NCBI RefSeq assembly: GCF_015680235.1
Contig: NZ_JADLJL010000022.1
Coordinates: forward strand, 21,907-85,906
DNA from: Pseudomonas guariconensis
GTDB taxonomy: Bacteria > Pseudomonadota > Gammaproteobacteria > Pseudomonadales > Pseudomonadaceae
DNA: 64,000 bases
Reading direction: 5' to 3'
This document shows, piece by piece, positions 60,727 through 64,000 of the stretch (position 1 is the first letter of the stretch; each line of letters begins with the position of its first letter). The notes under the pieces were generated by a model that saw only the letters and a program-made list of their open reading frames with translations, had not been told where the DNA came from and searched no databases. The position numbers and the translations under genes were made by a program.

Positions 60727-61926
60727 CTAGACCGCTTGCATTGCCCCCTTGCGCCGACGTTCGGCCATCGCCCACACCCCCAATGCCACGGCCCCGATGA
60801 TCAGGCCCGCTGTGACGATCCCCATCCAGCCCTGGCGCTGGAACAACTGGGTCCCCAGCAGCGACCCCAGCGCGCCGCCGATGAAATAGCAGGTGATGTA
60901 CCCCGCGTTGAGGCGCGTACGCGCTTGCGGGCGCAGCACGATCACCGCGTTCTGGTTGCTCACATGGATCAGCTGCACCGCCAGGTCCAGCAACAGGACG
61001 CCGACCAACAGCGCCACCAGCGAGCTTTGGGCGAAGCCCAGCGGCACCCAGGACAGCAGCAGCGCCACCAGCCCGACCGTGGTGCCCAGCGAACCCTGGC
61101 CACGGTCGGCCAGGCGCCCGGCCCAGTTGGCCGACAGCGCGCCTGCGGCCCCGGCCAGGCCGAACAGGCCGATCACTGCATCGGAGTAGTGGTAGGGCTC
61201 GTTGGCCAGCAGGAACGCCAGCGGTGTCCAGAACAGGGCGAACAGGCTGAATGCCAGCAGGCCCAGCAGCGAGCGCAGGCGCAGTACCGGCTCTTCGATG
61301 AACAGGCGGAACACCGAGCCGATCAGCGCTGGGTATTTCAGCCCGGCATGGGTGTGGTGTTGCGGCAGGCTGCGGTACAGGGCGATGGCGGTCAACGCCA
61401 TCAGGGCTGCGGCCAGTACGTAGATGCTGCGCCAGCCACCGAGTTCGGCCATGAAGCCTGCGGCGGTACGGGCCAGGAGGATGCCCAGCAGCAACCCGCT
61501 CATCAATGTCCCGACCGCGCGGCCGCGTTGCTCCGGGGCGCTGAGGGTCGCTGCCATGGGCACCAGCACCTGCGCTACCACGGAAAATAGCCCGGTCAGC
61601 GCCGTGCCCAGCAGCAGCCACGGCAGGCTGGGTGCACAGGCGCTTATCACCAGGCCAAGGGTGGCGATGGCCACCATGCAGATGATCAGCCGACGCTGCT
61701 CGAACATGTCGCCCAGCGGCGCCAGCAGGAGCAGGCCGGCGCCGTAGCTCAGTTGCGCGGCGATGACGATGGTTCCGGCGCTGGCGGTGTCCAGGCCGAA
61801 TTGCTCGGCAATGCTGTGCAGCAGCGGTTGGGCGTAGTAGTTGCTGGCCACGGCCAGGCCGGTGGCAGTGGCCATCAGCAGGATCAGGGCGCGGCTCAGG
61901 GCTGGGGCGTTCATCGTGGTTCTCAT
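60727..61926 (-). CDS. MFS transporter
   Basis: A ~399-residue 12-helix transporter. NYYAQPLLHSIAEQFG near residue 30 and LLLLAPLGDMFEQRRL near 62 are typical of the YgaY/arabinose-efflux-like group of exporters. NQNAVIVLRPQARTRLNAGYI near 310 is also conserved in these. Substrate unknown. ATGs at 61926 and 61914 are both possible; neither has a strong ribosome site. Confidence 0.87.
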   Translation of the reverse strand: MRTTMNAPALSRALILLMATATGLAVASNYYAQPLLHSIAEQFGLDTASAGTIVIAAQLSYGAGLLLLAPLGDMFEQRRLIICMVAIATLGLVISACAPSLPWLLLGTALTGLFSVVAQVLVPMAATLSAPEQRGRAVGTLMSGLLLGILLARTAAGFMAELGGWRSIYVLAAALMALTAIALYRSLPQHHTHAGLKYPALIGSVFRLFIEEPVLRLRSLLGLLAFSLFALFWTPLAFLLANEPYHYSDAVIGLFGLAGAAGALSANWAGRLADRGQGSLGTTVGLVALLLSWVPLGFAQSSLVALLVGVLLLDLAVQLIHVSNQNAVIVLRPQARTRLNAGYITCYFIGGALGSLLGTQLFQRQGWMGIVTAGLIIGAVALGVWAMAERRRKGAMQAV

Positions 61927-61992
61927 GGCAGGCGAAAGTGCAGCAGTATCAAGAAATGTCCGCCCAGGCGCTATCCCGGGCAACGAATGGCC

Positions 61993-62742
61993 TCAGGCCG
62001 CGAAGCCGCCGTCGGCCGTGAGGCTTGCCCCGGTGATGTAGCCTGCTTCCGGGCCGGCCAGGTAGGCGACGAAGCTGGCGATCTCCTCGGCGTGGCCATA
62101 ACGCCCGATGGCCATGAGCGGGATCAGGCTTTCGGCGAAGTCGCCCGTGGCCGGGTTCATGTCGGTATCCACCGGCCCGGGTTGCACGTTGTTGACGGTG
62201 ATGCCCCGTGGGCCGAGGTCACGCGCCATGCCGCGGGTCAGGCCGACCAGCGCCGACTTGCTCATGGCGTACGGGGCGCCACCGGCGAAGGGCATGCGTT
62301 CGGCGTTGGTGCTGCCGATGGTGATGATCCGCCCACCTTGGCCCATGTGGCGGGCAGCGGCTTGGCTTGCGACGAACACGCTGCGCACGTTCACCGCCAG
62401 CAAGCGGTCGAAGTCGGCCAGGTCGAATTCGGTCACCGGTGCCACGGCGAGCACGCCGGCATTGTTGACCAGGATATCGAGACGACCGAAGGCCTTCACC
62501 GTGGCGTCCACCGCCTGCTGCACGGCGGCGGCATCGGCGCTGTCGGCGCGCAGGGCCAGGGCTTGGCCGCCCTGGGTGTCGATTTCGTTCGCCAGGGCCT
62601 CGGCAGGGCCGGCGGAGCTGACATAGGTGAAGGCGACCTTGGCGCCTTCCTTGGCCAGGCGCCGCACGATGGCAGCGCCGATGCCACGGGAACCGCCCTG
62701 GACCAGGGCGACCTTACCGTCGAGGTTGAATGCGTTGGACAT
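61993..62742 (-). CDS. short-chain dehydrogenase/reductase
   Basis: A 249-residue classical SDR: QGGSRGIGAA near residues 15-24 (Gln in place of the usual Thr), NNAGVL near 92, ITIGSTNAERMPF with the catalytic Ser near 142, YAMSK near 157 and PGPVDTDMN. Substrate unknown. Divergent from the LysR-type gene, which probably regulates it. Confidence 0.9.
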   Translation of the reverse strand: MSNAFNLDGKVALVQGGSRGIGAAIVRRLAKEGAKVAFTYVSSAGPAEALANEIDTQGGQALALRADSADAAAVQQAVDATVKAFGRLDILVNNAGVLAVAPVTEFDLADFDRLLAVNVRSVFVASQAAARHMGQGGRIITIGSTNAERMPFAGGAPYAMSKSALVGLTRGMARDLGPRGITVNNVQPGPVDTDMNPATGDFAESLIPLMAIGRYGHAEEIASFVAYLAGPEAGYITGASLTADGGFAA

Positions 62743-62808
62743 GCTGATCTCCTGCGTGAAGCAAGGCCGGATGCCTTGGATGGGCGCAGTATCGTCCGTG
62801 GATTACCC

Positions 62809-62835
62809 GCTGATAAGATGGCAATCGCTATCAGC
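62809..62835. promoter_or_regulatory. dyad operator, probable LysR-type binding site
   Basis: Perfect 7-bp inverted repeat GCTGATA and TATCAGC with a 13-base spacer, containing an ATA-N13-TAT arrangement like LysR boxes. It lies between the divergent SDR and LysR starts, 25 bases before the LysR ATG. Confidence 0.7.
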
Positions 62836-62860
62836 AGAGTAAACCTTGGGTTGATGATCA

Positions 62861-63799
62861 ATGGCCATGGAATCCTTCAGCACCCTCGAGTGCTTCATCC
62901 GCAGCGCCGAGGTCGGCAGCTTCGCCGAAGCGGCCCGGCGCCTGCACCTGACCCCGGCCGCGGTGGGCAAGAACGTCGCCCAGCTCGAGGCGCGCCTGGG
63001 TGTGCGCCTGTTCCAGCGCAGCACCCGCAAGCTGACCCTCACCGAAGCGGGGCAGCGTTTCCTGGGTGAGGTGAGCGACAGTTTCCGCACCATCCAATAC
63101 GCCATGGCTAACCTCGCCAGCGCCGAAGGCCAGCCGGCTGGCGCATTGCGGGTGAGCATGGGCACGGTGTTCGGGCGGCTGTACGTGTTGCCGCTGCTCG
63201 GCGAGTTCCTGCAGCGTTATCCGGCGATCATCCCCGACTGGCATTTCGACAACCGCCAGGTGGACCTGATCGGCCAGGGGTTCGATGCCGCCATCGGCGG
63301 CGGTTTCGAGCTGCCGCCCGGCGTGGTGGCACGCAAGCTGACCCCGGCGCACCGGGTGCTGGTAGCAGCTCCTGGGTATATGCAGCGCCATGGGCCGATC
63401 GACCAGCCGGAGGCCTTGCCAAGGCATGCCGGGATCTTGATCCGCTCCCCGCAGACCGGCCGTGTGCGCTCCTGGCCGCTGACCAGCCGCTGGCAGGAGC
63501 AGCGGCCGCTACAGTTGCAGCAGGCCATGACCATGAGCGACTCCGACGCTGCCTGCGTGGTGGCCGAGCAAGGGTTGGGCATCGCCCTGGTCAGCCTGCC
63601 GTTCGCGGTGCCGTACCTGGTGGCCGGTCGATTGCAACGGGTGCTGCCGGACTGGTACGTGGACGATGGGCATATCAGCCTGTACTACGCCGAGCACAAG
63701 TTGTTGCCGGGCAAGACCCGGGCGTTCATCGATTTCGTGATACAGCGGTTCGCCGAGCAGGGGTTGGCGACGCGGTTCAATGCCCTGGAAGTGCTCTAG
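62861..63799 (+). CDS. LysR family transcriptional regulator
   Basis: A 312-residue LTTR. Winged HTH at residues 1-65 (GSFAEAARRLHLTPAAVGKNVAQLE), then a periplasmic-binding-protein-like effector domain (GALRVSMGTVFGRLYVLPLL; shown whole as 20 residues). Sequence resembles the AaeR/DsdC-like single-target subgroup next to an SDR. Likely autoregulated and controlling the divergent SDR through the dyad. ATG 62861 or 62867. Confidence 0.93.
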   Translation: MAMESFSTLECFIRSAEVGSFAEAARRLHLTPAAVGKNVAQLEARLGVRLFQRSTRKLTLTEAGQRFLGEVSDSFRTIQYAMANLASAEGQPAGALRVSMGTVFGRLYVLPLLGEFLQRYPAIIPDWHFDNRQVDLIGQGFDAAIGGGFELPPGVVARKLTPAHRVLVAAPGYMQRHGPIDQPEALPRHAGILIRSPQTGRVRSWPLTSRWQEQRPLQLQQAMTMSDSDAACVVAEQGLGIALVSLPFAVPYLVAGRLQRVLPDWYVDDGHISLYYAEHKLLPGKTRAFIDFVIQRFAEQGLATRFNALEVL

Positions 63800-63844
63800 A
63801 TCGGTGTAGCCATCGAAGCATAACGATTTGATTTTGCATGCCTT

Positions 63845-63887
63845 TGTGGGAGGTCACACAGCCCAAAGGGCTGGGTGACCTCCCACA
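63845..63887. repeat. long perfect-type hairpin, member of the REP-associated repeat
   Basis: Two 20-base arms TGTGGGAGGTCACACAGCCC and GGGCTGGGTGACCTCCCACA around AAA, with a single mismatch. It lies 46 bases after the LysR stop and may end its transcript, although no T-run follows. Confidence 0.75.
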
Positions 63888-63901
63888 ACAAGCGTACACA
63901 G

Positions 63902-64000
63902 GGCCTGTGGGGCTTGCCCCGCGATTGGGCCGGGCCCGCTATCACCGCCGCCAAGCAAGGGCTTCGCCCTTGATCGCGGGACAAGCCCGCTCCCACAGGG
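63902..64000. repeat. REP pair running off the window
   Basis: TGTGGGGCTTGCCCCGCGATTGG, CAAGGGCTTCGCCCTTG and ATCGCGGGACAAGCCCGCTCC, the same composite layout as at 29.7 kb and 47.8 kb. Confidence 0.85.

Overview
This window comes from the chromosome of a Pseudomonas, most likely of the P. putida/P. fluorescens lineage. I infer this from the gene order aroA–cmk–rpsA–ihfB–lapA–wzz, from the many REP palindromes of the GGGAGCGGGCTTGCCCCGCGAT and GGGAGCCGGCTTGCCGGCGAT types, from the high-GC codon use, and from families such as DUF3509, DUF2897 and MocR regulators. No database search was possible; family names rest on recognised motifs, lengths and context.

Positions 1-3.9 kb are housekeeping: the end of aroA (EPSP synthase), cmk, rpsA with an intrinsic terminator, ihfB and a LapA-domain protein. 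A beta-CASP metallo-beta-lactamase protein follows at 4.4-5.9 kb. From 6.1 to 24.5 kb lies an O-antigen (O-specific polysaccharide) locus, in the slot where P. aeruginosa carries its wbp cluster (between ihfB/himD and a comEA-like gene). Its central part (6.1-20.8 kb) is visibly AT-rich and free of REP elements. It holds two Wzz-type chain-length regulators, a TagD-like glycerol-3-phosphate cytidylyltransferase, a Wzx flippase, a CDP-glycerol glycerophosphotransferase, a Wzy polymerase, three glycosyltransferases, a hexapeptide acyltransferase, an IS5-family insertion, a polyisoprenyl-phosphate hexose-1-phosphate transferase and an O-antigen ligase-like protein. rmlC, rmlB, rmlD and rmlA then supply dTDP-L-rhamnose. 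Read together, these genes predict a heteropolymer O-unit containing rhamnose, carrying an O-acyl group and probably glycerol phosphate. The last is a teichoic-acid-like feature in a Gram-negative and is the main biological hypothesis of the window.

From 24.7 to 64 kb the sequence is ordinary high-GC core and lineage-specific chromosome. It includes comEA-like, pyrF, oxidoreductases, MFS exporters with a MocR-type regulator, an HBM-type chemoreceptor, a BenE-like transporter, glutathione-S-transferase and glutaredoxin-like proteins, folE, an Smr protein, prmB, aroC, a divergent acireductone-dioxygenase-like cupin, an ankyrin protein, a ZIP transporter, an LTA-synthase-like phosphoglycerol transferase, rraB, a cytochrome c, a class-I amidotransferase, corA, a PlsC-like acyltransferase, a crotonase, tRNA-Ser(GGA), a TonB-dependent receptor, and a divergent SDR/LysR pair with an obvious dyad operator. 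Nearly every intergenic space holds REP pairs. One of them (26.1-26.6 kb) contains a duplicated copy of the 3' end of pyrF, and another has been translated into the C-terminus of an MFS protein.

Odd points worth testing are: a structured non-coding stretch before rmlB; an IS transposase with a stop codon just before its frameshift site; two enzymes that have lost a canonical active-site residue (an isochorismatase-like protein with Ser for Cys, and an ARD-like protein with Arg for the fourth His ligand); a cluster of three TGCATTTTGCA boxes; and a second multicopy repeat family that travels with the REPs.
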